Shown: piece after piece, positions 17,820 to 25,789 of the stretch
Layout: every line of letters begins with the position of its first letter
Numbering within the stretch: position 1 is the stretch's first letter
NCBI RefSeq assembly: GCF_000317515.1
Contig: NC_019738.1
Coordinates: 3,808,001-3,872,000 of the forward strand
Reading direction: 5' to 3'
Source of the DNA: Allocoleopsis franciscana PCC 7113
GTDB taxonomy: Bacteria; Cyanobacteriota; Cyanobacteriia; Cyanobacteriales; Coleofasciculaceae
Length of the DNA: 64,000 nt
Position numbers and translations under genes: made by a program
Notes under the pieces: generated by a model
The model's input: the letters and a program-made list of their open reading frames with translations, nothing else
What the model was told of the DNA's origin: nothing
Database searches by the model: none

Positions 17820-18002
17820 ATGACGTACAAAGAATGCCTTAAGCCTTGGGTCGTGGCTCGTTTACTGCCAACGGGGAAGTGGGCGATGATTGGGCGATAT
17901 TCTAAGAACTCAGATGCGGATGGACATCTGCGGCTGTTGCGTCAGCGAGTGCCAAGTATGCAGTTTAAAGTCGTGTTTGACGTGACAGAACGCGGACAGT
18001 AG
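17820..18002 (+). CDS. Conserved 60-residue cyanobacterial protein, unknown function
   Basis: A small soluble protein beginning MTYKECLKPWVVARLLP, with a central GRYSKNSDADGHLRLLRQRVP and a hydrophobic beta-like end FKVVFDV. The pattern KPW-(I/V)-R-LP ... DA-HL--LR ... VVFD is one I associate with short hypothetical proteins of filamentous cyanobacteria, but I do not know a function. An AGGAG lies about 14 bases before the ATG, and a strongly structured region precedes it. It stands alone. Confidence 0.65.
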   Translation: MTYKECLKPWVVARLLPTGKWAMIGRYSKNSDADGHLRLLRQRVPSMQFKVVFDVTERGQ

Positions 18003-18409
18003 ACCTCTTGTAAAAATACAAAGCACCCCACCCCCAACCCCTCCCCTTATTAAGGGGAGGGGAGCCAGACTATGATCGTGCCCTTACCCTGTGGCGTACT
18101 TATCAATGAAATTGCAGGTAAAAAGATGCGATCGCACCTTTCACCCTTTCCCACGCGATCGCTAAACTTACCCGAAACCCTTCATCTTTACCTACCGCTT
18201 AAAAAAATCTAGAGAAATCTAGGAGAAGCTTTCGTGCAGATATTGCGGACTCGGTGAGGGGCGAGGAACACCAATTTTTTTTGTAGGGGCACGGCATTGC
18301 TGTGCCCTCATCCTGTGGATGAACTCGTTGTTGTGCTATAGAGCATCTATCTTAAGAGTTAATACTAACCATCGATTAATCTCTCCGTTCCCCCGCCCTG
18401 CCCCGAATC
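18003..18409. other. Intergenic region with two palindromic repeats
   Basis: About 400 bases without a supported gene. It holds the 25-base palindrome at 18038-18062 and a second stem at 18286-18307 (GGGGCACGGC / GCTGTGCCC), both of dispersed-repeat type. The promoter for the HEAT-NACHT gene must lie in it or upstream. Confidence 0.45.
18038..18062. repeat. Perfect 25-base palindrome
   Basis: Twelve-base arms CCCCTCCCCTTA and TAAGGGGAGGGG around a single T. It lies 35 bases after the small gene and could fold as a hairpin in either transcript, but it belongs to a type of dispersed G/C-run repeat common in this window. Confidence 0.6.
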
Positions 18410-21400
18410 GTGCTCTATCGTGCACTCATGCTCAACACTCCTCGCACAACCCGAAAGCCTTCTCCCTTTTACCTTTTCCCTTTTACCTTGTTGCTGACTC
18501 TCCTCCTGTGCCTCCCTTGGGTGAATGCCCAAAAACCCGCCAACCCGCAGCCGCAACCTTGGCACATAAACGGTATCGTGGCTGCCCTTGACGACAGCCA
18601 GGACAAAGTCAAGGGATATGCTTTCGACAAATTAGCGCAGTACAAGCCCCAAGACTTAAAATCGGCACTTAAGAAACCGGAGGATATCGCTGGGAAAACT
18701 GCCAATATCCTGAAGAATAAAAATGTGAACGTTTCTGTTCGTAGCAGTGCAGCCCTTGCCTTGGGCAACCTGGGAGCATCAGCTCAACCTTACATCAAAG
18801 ATATCCTCAACTTTCTCAAAGATGAACAGGTAAACGTCTATGTTCGAGGCAGTGCCGCAGTCGCCTTGGGCAACCTGGGAGCATCGGCTCAACCTTACAT
18901 TAGAGATATCCTCAACTTCCTCAAAGATGAACAGGTGAACGTCTATGTTCGGGGCAGTGCGGCAGTCGCCTTGGGCAACCTGGGAGAGACGGCTCAACCC
19001 TACCACAAAGACATCGCCGACATCCTCAAGGATAAACAAGCGGATGTTTATGTTCGCGCTAGTGCAGCCGTTGCCTTAGGCAAACTGGGAAAGGCAACTC
19101 AACCCTACCTCAAAGACATCCTCGACTTCCTCAAAGATGAAGACGTGGACGTATACTTTCGGGGCTTTGCGGCACAAGCCTTGGGCAACTTGGGAAAAAC
19201 CACTCCATCCTACCTCCAAGATGTTGCCGACATCCTCAAGGATGAAAAGGTGAACGCTGAAGTTCGCGCCTTTGTGGCACAAGCCTTGGGTAACCTGGGA
19301 GAAGCGGCTCAACCTTATCTCAAAGATATCCTCAACTTCCTTAAGGATAGGAACGTGGACACCGGGATTCGGGGCTTTGCGGCAGAATCCTTGGGCAATC
19401 TGGGAGCATCGGCTCAACTTTACCTCAAAGACATCCTCGACTTTCTCAAGGATGAAAGTGTGAAAAGCTATGTTCGTCGTTTTGCCGCATCCGCTTTAGA
19501 GAATTTGGGAGAGGCGGCGCAACCTTACCTGCAAGATATTCTTAACTTCCTCCGGGATGAACGGGTTGAGGCAGATATTCGGGGCAGTGCAGCCATTGCC
19601 TTGAGTAACCTGGGAGAAGCGGCTCAACCTTATATCAGTGATATCCTCAACTTTCTCAAGGATGAGCAGGTGAAGCCATCCATTCGGGGTAATGCGGCAG
19701 AAGCCTTCAACAATTTGGGAGCATCGGCTCAACCTTGCCTGAAAAATATTCTCAACTTCCTGAAGGATGAAAATATTGAGCCATCCGTGCGGGGCAGTGC
19801 CGCACCGATTTTGGGCAATTTGGGGCAGGTGACTCAACCCGACTTCAAAGATATCCTTGACTTTCTCAAAGATGAACAGGTGAAGCCATCTGTGCGGAGC
19901 TCTGCGGCAGAATCGTTGGGCAACTTGGGAGCATCGGCTCAACCTTATATCAAAGATATCCTTAACGTTCTCAAAGATGAACAGGTGAAGCCATCCGTGC
20001 GGAGCTCTGCGGCAGAAGCGTTGGGCAATCTCAAGGAAGCGGCTACACCTTACCTTAAAGACATCGCCGATATCATCCAAGATGAAAAGGTAGACGCAGG
20101 AGTTCGTAGCAGTAGCGCCCAAGCCTTGGGTAATCTTAGAAAATTACAGGTATACGAGGTTGTTGTCATCCTGAATTCTGTTTACGAACCCAATCACCAA
20201 AACGTTAACTTTGAAACTTGGCGGTTTTTGGCTTATTTCTTCGGGGGTGGCACGAATGATGTGAAAACGCTGCTCAAATGGCTTGGTAATCCTCAATCCC
20301 TTCCGACTCAATTCAATTACGAAGACAGCAAGAAAACACTGAAAGTGTTGCGCGATGCCTGGATAGGAAGTCAGGGGTTGGAACGATTACAACAAGACTT
20401 AGCAACCAAAATAGCTAGGGTTGCCCGCAGGGCGTCTTGGAAACCCCAGGACATTCCCTTGCTGCAAAATCACTACAACAACCTGAAAAAAGGCGGGTAC
20501 AACCAAGCCGATACGGTGCACTCAGCCATCCATGATGTGGTAATTGGGAGATGGCTTTCCCTTGCCCAAAACATCATCCTGATTCATGCTGCCTTTTGGC
20601 TTGCCCTAATTTTCGCCTACCCTAAATTTCCCCACACCCTAGCTGTCTTTTTCTGGAACCCCTGGATCAGGAAGATTCTCGGTGTCGGCTATGTGGGCTT
20701 TCTCCTTACCTGGGTTCCGTATTTCCGCCGCCAACTTTTTGAACCCTTCAAACCATCCTTACTCGCCGATGCAGAATTAGAGCATTTCGATGACGACGCC
20801 TACTTCCCAGAGTCTAATGTCATCATTCCAGATTCAAAAGAAATCAAAGCGCTTACCCAGGCACTCCCCAAGATTCAGGGGCAAATCATCTTAGAAGGTG
20901 ATTCCGGTTTGGGCAAATCGATGTTTCTACGCCATGTAGTGGCAAACTCCAAGCGTATTTTTGTCTACCTCCCCGCCCAAAAGTGCGACAAGGGTGTAAT
21001 TAAAGCCATCCAAAACAAGATGCACGGGCAAGCCCAAGATGCCGGATTCCTGAAAAACCTCATCTATAGTGGTGCGATTGATATCTGTATTGACGGACTC
21101 AACGAAGTCAGCACCGACACACGGGCAAAAATCACCGATTTTGTCGATCGCTCTTTCCGGGGTAATATCATCATGACGACCCAACCCTTGGAGTGGATAC
21201 CCCCCTCAACCACCAAGACGTATTACTTACAACCCCTAGAATCCCACCAAATTGATTTGTTTTTGGTTTCCCGCCAGCCCAAACTGCTCAAAGATGCCAA
21301 AATTCAGGGGAAATATTACAAAAATGCCTGCATTCGATACTTAGCCAATGCCCTCAACCTCCAGCAACCGCCCGAAGAGTTAGAGGCGGCACAACGAATT

Positions 21401-21895
21401 CTTTCCAACCCTATGGATTTGACTCTTGTCGCCCTGATGCTCTCCCAAGGCAACACCCCTGACTTGTTCCGCTTGCAAGAACAGCAATATAACCAGATGG
21501 CAGAGGAATTTTGGTACAAATGGAAGTACGAATTTCCTCTGGAAAGATTCTCCCAAGCCGTTTACCAAATGCGGCTTAATGATGAAAACACTCTCCCGGC
21601 GGGGCAATTCCCCCAAGAATTACAGGCTTTGGCAGATAAGAAATACAAAATGGTCGTCCGCCGTCAGTCGTGGGATAGGGAGGGGAAAGCCCAGAAAGAA
21701 TGGTATTTCCGTCACGACAAAATTATGGACTTCTTTTTGATGCAAAACTTCCTGGGTGAGAGTACTGAAGCAGAAACACGGTTAATTGACCACATGGGCG
21801 ACCCCAGATTTCGAGGGGTTTATACTAAATCTGGGTTGACTCTCCCCTTTCTTAAACGAACCACAGAGGCGCAGAGTTCGCACAGGAGAGAGTGA
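18410..21895 (+). CDS. HEAT-repeat NACHT-like STAND membrane protein
   Basis: An 1161-residue protein with four parts. A hydrophobic N-terminus (YLFPFTLLLTLLLCLPWVNAQ, about residues 21-41) looks like a signal peptide; an ATG at residue 8 is an alternative start. Residues 110-564 are 13 HEAT-type repeats of exactly 35 residues, plus one decayed copy. Two hydrophobic segments follow (about 720-738 and 756-772). The C-terminal region is a STAND/NACHT-like ATPase: Walker A GDSGLGKS at 830-837 and Walker B ICIDGLNE at about 892-899, with ITTQPLEW-like MTTQPLEW as sensor. STAND proteins act as ligand-triggered switches in signalling, defence or cell death. Here the repeats are N-terminal and the ATPase C-terminal, the reverse of typical STAND order. 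The last residues (RTTEAQSSHRRE) read through an AACCACAGAGGCGCAGAG-type repeat, so the native end may be lost. Confidence 0.85.
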   Translation: MLYRALMLNTPRTTRKPSPFYLFPFTLLLTLLLCLPWVNAQKPANPQPQPWHINGIVAALDDSQDKVKGYAFDKLAQYKPQDLKSALKKPEDIAGKTANILKNKNVNVSVRSSAALALGNLGASAQPYIKDILNFLKDEQVNVYVRGSAAVALGNLGASAQPYIRDILNFLKDEQVNVYVRGSAAVALGNLGETAQPYHKDIADILKDKQADVYVRASAAVALGKLGKATQPYLKDILDFLKDEDVDVYFRGFAAQALGNLGKTTPSYLQDVADILKDEKVNAEVRAFVAQALGNLGEAAQPYLKDILNFLKDRNVDTGIRGFAAESLGNLGASAQLYLKDILDFLKDESVKSYVRRFAASALENLGEAAQPYLQDILNFLRDERVEADIRGSAAIALSNLGEAAQPYISDILNFLKDEQVKPSIRGNAAEAFNNLGASAQPCLKNILNFLKDENIEPSVRGSAAPILGNLGQVTQPDFKDILDFLKDEQVKPSVRSSAAESLGNLGASAQPYIKDILNVLKDEQVKPSVRSSAAEALGNLKEAATPYLKDIADIIQDEKVDAGVRSSSAQALGNLRKLQVYEVVVILNSVYEPNHQNVNFETWRFLAYFFGGGTNDVKTLLKWLGNPQSLPTQFNYEDSKKTLKVLRDAWIGSQGLERLQQDLATKIARVARRASWKPQDIPLLQNHYNNLKKGGYNQADTVHSAIHDVVIGRWLSLAQNIILIHAAFWLALIFAYPKFPHTLAVFFWNPWIRKILGVGYVGFLLTWVPYFRRQLFEPFKPSLLADAELEHFDDDAYFPESNVIIPDSKEIKALTQALPKIQGQIILEGDSGLGKSMFLRHVVANSKRIFVYLPAQKCDKGVIKAIQNKMHGQAQDAGFLKNLIYSGAIDICIDGLNEVSTDTRAKITDFVDRSFRGNIIMTTQPLEWIPPSTTKTYYLQPLESHQIDLFLVSRQPKLLKDAKIQGKYYKNACIRYLANALNLQQPPEELEAAQRILSNPMDLTLVALMLSQGNTPDLFRLQEQQYNQMAEEFWYKWKYEFPLERFSQAVYQMRLNDENTLPAGQFPQELQALADKKYKMVVRRQSWDREGKAQKEWYFRHDKIMDFFLMQNFLGESTEAETRLIDHMGDPRFRGVYTKSGLTLPFLKRTTEAQSSHRRE
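18737..20101 (+). repeat. Thirteen in-phase 105-base tandem repeats
   Basis: Thirteen 105-base units encode 35-residue HEAT repeats with consensus VRGSAAxALGNLGASAQPY followed by a KDILNFLKDEQV-type second helix. Several neighbours are nearly identical at DNA level, notably units 1-2 and 11-13, while units 5-8 have diverged. No unit carries an insertion or deletion. Confidence 0.9.
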
Positions 21896-22167
21896 AGAGA
21901 GAGAAAAGTGAGAGATGGGGATTTTGGATTACTTTTTGGTCGATAACTTCCGGAACTCAAAAAGCTTCCGGCACGAGTGCGATCGCTCTAAATAATGTAT
22001 CTTCTTCAGTCAACCTTTCGAGTGGTTTGCACCCATGATGCGAACTTTTATCTATATGCGGACATATTTTTCCACTATAAAAAAATAGTACGAAAAAAAA
22101 ATGAATAAGTCAAGCGATCGTCCCCTCATGGCACAGCCGATTAGTAAGAAAGAACAAAATCAAAGCT

Positions 22168-22857
22168 TCAACGTTTATTCTGTAATTTCGCCATCTCTTC
22201 TTGAACACCAGTCGCAATCTGCAACGCTTCATTGAGCAGACGCCCATACTCACTGGCTAGGTCATTCACTTGCAGAGTTTGCACCGTTCTTAAATTCGTT
22301 GTCAACAGTTCAGGGTTACTCATCAGAAAATTCCGATTTTCTCGCAGAATCTTCTCCGCTCTCAACGCTCTCACCAAATCTTCTTTCACTAGCGTCAGCG
22401 CTTCAATGACTTTGTGGCGTTCACTTAAAATTTCGGTTGTTCCAGCCGCCTCTAACTGGTCGTTAATATGTATGGCTTTAATCACAGTATTGTATCGATC
22501 CACTTCATCCAACAAAGAGCATAAAGTCATCGAACTGTTGCGTTTTAACCAAAACCACCGCACTCCTACAATCACAATTGGCACGACAATCAAAGTAATC
22601 AGAGTGGCAATGAGTGAAGAACCGATGAAAGGCAGAATCACAAACACATGCAGCAAACCAACGATAATTGGCATTAAAGCAAGACTCAGCAAAACTTCTT
22701 GAAATAAGAAATGCAATCGCTGTTTTGAATTATGGAGGATTGTGGGTCTAAATACCTCCGTTGGGTCAACACCCGTCAGGTGTCTGAGTTCTCCGGGCGA
22801 AATTTCCAATCCCTGCAAATCCGGTTGCACAGAACGCGCTACTCCTTTTAGAGCCAA
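22168..22857 (-). CDS. Two-helix membrane protein, paralogue A, unknown function
   Basis: A 229-residue protein. The N-terminal motif LQGLEISPGELRHLTGV...VFRPTIL is shared with the next gene upstream. Two hydrophobic segments follow (about residues 55-77 and 81-102), then a long helical, probably coiled-coil cytoplasmic part with VIKAIHINDQLEAAG, ALTLVKEDLVRALRAEKILRENRNF and a NEALQIATGVQEEMAKLQ end. No known domain is recognised. It lies 18 bases after paralogue B on the same strand and converges with the HEAT-NACHT gene. Confidence 0.75.
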   Translation of the reverse strand: MALKGVARSVQPDLQGLEISPGELRHLTGVDPTEVFRPTILHNSKQRLHFLFQEVLLSLALMPIIVGLLHVFVILPFIGSSLIATLITLIVVPIVIVGVRWFWLKRNSSMTLCSLLDEVDRYNTVIKAIHINDQLEAAGTTEILSERHKVIEALTLVKEDLVRALRAEKILRENRNFLMSNPELLTTNLRTVQTLQVNDLASEYGRLLNEALQIATGVQEEMAKLQNKR

Positions 22858-22875
22858 TCAATACAGTTGTATCCT

Positions 22876-23520
22876 CTAAAAGTGATGATCTTGTAATTTT
22901 TTCATTTCTTCTCGGACATCCACAACAATTTGTAAGGCTTCATTCAAAAAGTGTCCATACTCACCTGCTTGACCATTGACTTGCAAGGAGGTTAATGCCG
23001 TTAGGTTCGTTTCAAACAGCTCATAATTCAATTGAATAAATTTTTGGTTTTCCCGGAGAATTCGTTCTGTTTTTAAGGCGCGAAGGATATCTTCTCTCGC
23101 TAGCCTCAGTGCGTGAATCACCTTCTCTCGGTTTTGCAAGCCTACACCCAGATTGCCGACGGCTTCTATTTGGTCATTGAGGTCAATCGCTTTAATCACA
23201 GAATTAAATCGTTTGACATCTTCAAACATCCTGGCAAGATTTCGGTTTTTATAACTGAAACGAATCTTTCTCAAATCATCTAAGACTAAGACAACAGACG
23301 CAATAAGATCAATGGCAATGAGCGAAAGCATCTGATCCGGAAAAAACACACTGAGAACTAAACCACTCAAACAAATCAAAAGAATTACGAGGGAAGTTTT
23401 GCCCAGCTCAGAGATAAATTTTCTGAGCGTCGGGGGTCTAAACACAGCATCAAGGCTGACACCGCTACAGTGTTTAATCTCTCCCTTGGTAATTTCCAAT
23501 CCTTGTAAATCAGTTTGCAT
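22876..23520 (-). CDS. Two-helix membrane protein, paralogue B, unknown function
   Basis: A 214-residue relative of the neighbouring gene, sharing LQGLEITKGEIKHCSGV...VFRPPTL at the N-terminus, VIKAIDLNDQIEAVG and ALRLAREDILRALKTERILRENQKF in the middle, and NEALQIVVDVREEMKKLQ at the end. Two hydrophobic segments lie at about 36-57 and 62-82. Shared motifs over the whole length show a tandem duplication. It is the first gene of the pair, which should be cotranscribed. The function is unknown; hetero-oligomerisation of the two products is possible. Confidence 0.75.
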   Translation of the reverse strand: MQTDLQGLEITKGEIKHCSGVSLDAVFRPPTLRKFISELGKTSLVILLICLSGLVLSVFFPDQMLSLIAIDLIASVVLVLDDLRKIRFSYKNRNLARMFEDVKRFNSVIKAIDLNDQIEAVGNLGVGLQNREKVIHALRLAREDILRALKTERILRENQKFIQLNYELFETNLTALTSLQVNGQAGEYGHFLNEALQIVVDVREEMKKLQDHHF

Positions 23521-23879
23521 TGGGGGCGGTGCGATCGCGACAACTCGGTTAGGAAAACGGGTTCGTGTTCTTTGCAGTAGAATCCCCTGCGTGGACAGTC
23601 TGCAATCATGAGCTTATCGCTCTAGCGGCGTCGTGAGTCTTATCGTTGTCACAAGGTCTAGGAGCTATAGGGGCATCACTTTTACCCTGTTGGTGACTTC
23701 TTCACTCGCTGTTGCTGAACACTGTAGCCTCTTCATTCCCTTAAACTAAGGTTAGACCCCTTGAGAAATGAACTACCCATCAGCGTAAATGCAATAAACG
23801 ACTTGTTGAGCATTGTCACCCTTGAGATGGATGTAAACCAGACAGACTGATCATATCCAGCTTAACTAATCCTCAACCT

Positions 23880-23918
23880 AGGTGTTTGACCAACACCTGC
23901 GATCGCTATTTTTTTTAT
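23880..23918 (+). terminator. Intrinsic-type terminator without an obvious upstream gene
   Basis: Stem GGTGTT/AACACC (23881-23897) around TGACC, then TGCGATCGCTA and a run of eight T. The T-run follows the stem only on the plus strand. Confidence 0.5.
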
Positions 23919-24066
23919 AAACTAAAAATCTATCGATAAACCAGAATCTTCTAATTTGAAGATTTGCTCGAACAAGAATCGTAGATGTTAGCGTTGGTAT
24001 AAGTCTTTTCAATTGTTGGGATAGTTGGCTGGCGGCGTGCCTCGACAAGACGCCGCCGCTTTTTTT
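23919..24066 (+). ncRNA. Candidate small RNA ending at a strong terminator
   Basis: Between two plus-strand terminators lies about 150 bases with a perfect seven-base stem (AATCTTC/GAAGATT, 23945-23964), a TATAAG near 23998 that could be a -10 box, and a terminal eight-base stem GGCGGCGT/ACGCCGCC (24031-24057) followed by GC and seven T. The product would be either about 60 or about 140 nt. I do not recognise a known RNA family and expression is unproven. Confidence 0.35.
24031..24066 (+). terminator. Strong intrinsic terminator
   Basis: A GC-rich stem GGCGGCGT/ACGCCGCC with an 11-base loop is followed by GCTTTTTTT. Strength and orientation are typical of a factor-independent terminator on the plus strand. 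The neighbouring regulator gene reads the other way. Confidence 0.65.
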
Positions 24067-24171
24067 GTGGGGACGGGAGAGCGGGGGATCTGGGCCGGAG
24101 TTCATACGAGGACGGGGGACGAAAAACCCCACTCGGAAGTAACATTGACCCTTAGAGGATGTCACAGACAC

Positions 24172-24771
24172 TCAAATTTCATAGTGCCAGAACGGCTGCT
24201 TTTCTTGGAGAACAATCCGTTTACGAGAGAGGCGCTCAATCATCCCCTGCTTTTCAAAGTCATTGAGGAGCCGTGTTACTGTAACTCTGGTTGTCCCAAT
24301 GATTTCCGAAATTTCTTGATGAGTTAAGTGCAGATCGATCAGTTGTCCTTGCTCAACTTGTTGACCAAACTTTCTCGCGAGCCAATTCAACAATCGAAGC
24401 AGCGAAACATCAATCGAACGATAATGAAGAATTTCTAAAAATTCGTGATATTGCTGAATATGCTGAATCAGGACTTCATTGACGAGGTACCACTGATCGA
24501 GAGGGAGGCGAATGACCTCTACAGGCGTGAGACATTCCATTTGAAACGGGTCTGCCTTTGATAGCACTCGACCCACCACATCCCCTTTGCCCCATACTCC
24601 CAGCGTGACTGTTGTTCCGTCTTCAAGCAGGGTCAAGGTGCGAACCGCGCCGGTTTCAATTTGCCACAAAGAATCTCGGCTGGAGGGAAGTACAGCTCGA
24701 CGTTCAAATTGACTTCGTTTGATGTCAACAGAGTCAGTTGATAACAGCGAAAAAGCAGCCATTTCACTCAT
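24172..24771 (-). CDS. Crp/Fnr-family regulator with NtcA-like recognition helix
   Basis: About 199 residues from the ATG at 24771 (MSEMAAFSLL); a TTG at 24819 would extend it by 16 residues. The cNMP-type barrel holds LWQIETGAVRTLTLLEDGTTVTLGVWGKGDVVG, without the cAMP-binding Arg-Ser pair. The C-terminal winged helix reads LTHQEISEIIGTTRVTVTRL, in which TRVTVTRLL is the same as the DNA-recognition helix of NtcA. The rest of the protein differs from NtcA, so it is a separate regulator that may read similar GTA/TAC half-sites. It is divergent from the PhnD-like gene, a likely target. Confidence 0.85.
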   Translation of the reverse strand: MSEMAAFSLLSTDSVDIKRSQFERRAVLPSSRDSLWQIETGAVRTLTLLEDGTTVTLGVWGKGDVVGRVLSKADPFQMECLTPVEVIRLPLDQWYLVNEVLIQHIQQYHEFLEILHYRSIDVSLLRLLNWLARKFGQQVEQGQLIDLHLTHQEISEIIGTTRVTVTRLLNDFEKQGMIERLSRKRIVLQEKQPFWHYEI

Positions 24772-24971
24772 CCTGATTGTGAAACATCTTTGACCGCATC
24801 TAGTGCCTACGGTTACCAAAGAGGGGGTAAAAGGAATTTTAACAGGAAACCTCTATATCCCGATAGATAAACTGTGGTTTTTGCCTAAAGACAACTAAAC
24901 CGAGCTGGAATATTGGCTACTACCTCAATTTCACAGTTTAGGATGGGAAGACATTAATCGTTCATTTCCCA

Positions 24972-25784
24972 ATGAGCCAACCCAACCCACTCCAATTAGT
25001 CTCTTACCTCGCTCCCAATATGTTTGGGTTCTATGAGGCTGTTGGGGCATCCTTGAGCCAGGTATTAGGGATAGAAACACAAGTGGTGCAGAGTCAGTAT
25101 GACCCCCTAGAAGACCCGATGATGCTAGAGGATCGGCTGGATATGGCTTTTATTTGTGGCTTGCCCTTCGCACGGCGTCATCGAGTCATTTCCAGTCAAC
25201 TCCAAGCGTTAGTTGCGCCAGTGATGCAAGCGAGTCGCTATGAAAATCGCCCGATCTACTTCTCGGATATCATTGTCAACACCCAAAGCAACCTTCAAAG
25301 CTTTGCTGACTTAGCGGGTAAAACTTGGTGCTATAATGATCCCGGCTCGAACAGTGGTTACAACCTGGTGCGACAACGGCTGATTCAGGGGGGTTACCCC
25401 AGTCACTTTTTCCGTCAGGTGATGCAATCCGGCTCCCATCAGCGTTCTATCCGATGGGTCATTGAGGGACAGGCGGATTGTTCGGCGATTGATAGCACGG
25501 TGCTAGAGCAAGAATTGCGGGATTTTCCGGAATTTTCGCCCTATTTACGGGTGATTGAGTCCCTTGGCTCCTGCCCGATGCCCCCCGTAGTGGCTGCACA
25601 ACGGCTGGGTTCAAGTTTGATTAACGCCTTACGTTCGGCGCTGTGTGAACCGGATGCAGAACTGCAAGCGGCAATGACGCGATCGCACATTCAGAAATAC
25701 GTTCCTGTGCAGTGTGAAGATTACGAGGAACTGGCAATAATGTACGACGCGGCGGTAGAAGCAGGATATGAAGCGATCGCTTAA
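24972..25784 (+). CDS. PhnD-like ABC substrate-binding protein without signal peptide
   Basis: A 270-residue protein of the phosphate/phosphonate-binding (PhnD, type 2 periplasmic binding) fold: LQLVSYLAPNMFGFYEAVG at the start, LDMAFICGLPF near residue 55, SDIIVNTQSNLQSFADLAGK near 100 and QADCSAIDSTVLEQ near 170. It begins directly at MSQPNPLQL with no hydrophobic leader, so it is predicted to stay in the cytoplasm and may be a ligand sensor or enzyme rather than a transport component. No permease or ATPase is adjacent. It converges with a TPR gene, with only five bases between stops. Confidence 0.8.
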   Translation: MSQPNPLQLVSYLAPNMFGFYEAVGASLSQVLGIETQVVQSQYDPLEDPMMLEDRLDMAFICGLPFARRHRVISSQLQALVAPVMQASRYENRPIYFSDIIVNTQSNLQSFADLAGKTWCYNDPGSNSGYNLVRQRLIQGGYPSHFFRQVMQSGSHQRSIRWVIEGQADCSAIDSTVLEQELRDFPEFSPYLRVIESLGSCPMPPVVAAQRLGSSLINALRSALCEPDAELQAAMTRSHIQKYVPVQCEDYEELAIMYDAAVEAGYEAIA

Positions 25785-25789
25785 CCGAT

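Larger units (their letters stand above)
23521..24171. other. 650-base non-coding region with terminators
   Basis: No convincing protein gene: the open frames here lack conservation-like features and ribosome sites. The region contains two plus-strand intrinsic-type terminators (23880-23918 and 24031-24066) with a further hairpin between them, although no plus-strand protein gene lies upstream. A non-coding RNA is therefore possible. Confidence 0.5.

Noticed and set aside
18319-18591. Open frame over the start of the HEAT-NACHT gene
   Set aside because: It overlaps a clear signal-peptide-like coding start in another frame.
19496-20122. Long antisense frame over the HEAT repeats (about 208 codons)
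   Set aside because: It is a product of the regular 105-base repeat: stop codons are missing on the opposite strand for the same reason in each unit. No start context or known motif.
23878-24171. Open frame of 97 codons on the minus strand
   Set aside because: It runs across two terminator hairpins and a low-complexity region, has no ribosome site and no domain-like pattern.
24172-24771. Calling this regulator NtcA
   Set aside because: Only the recognition helix matches; the sensor domain, the N-terminus and the length do not.
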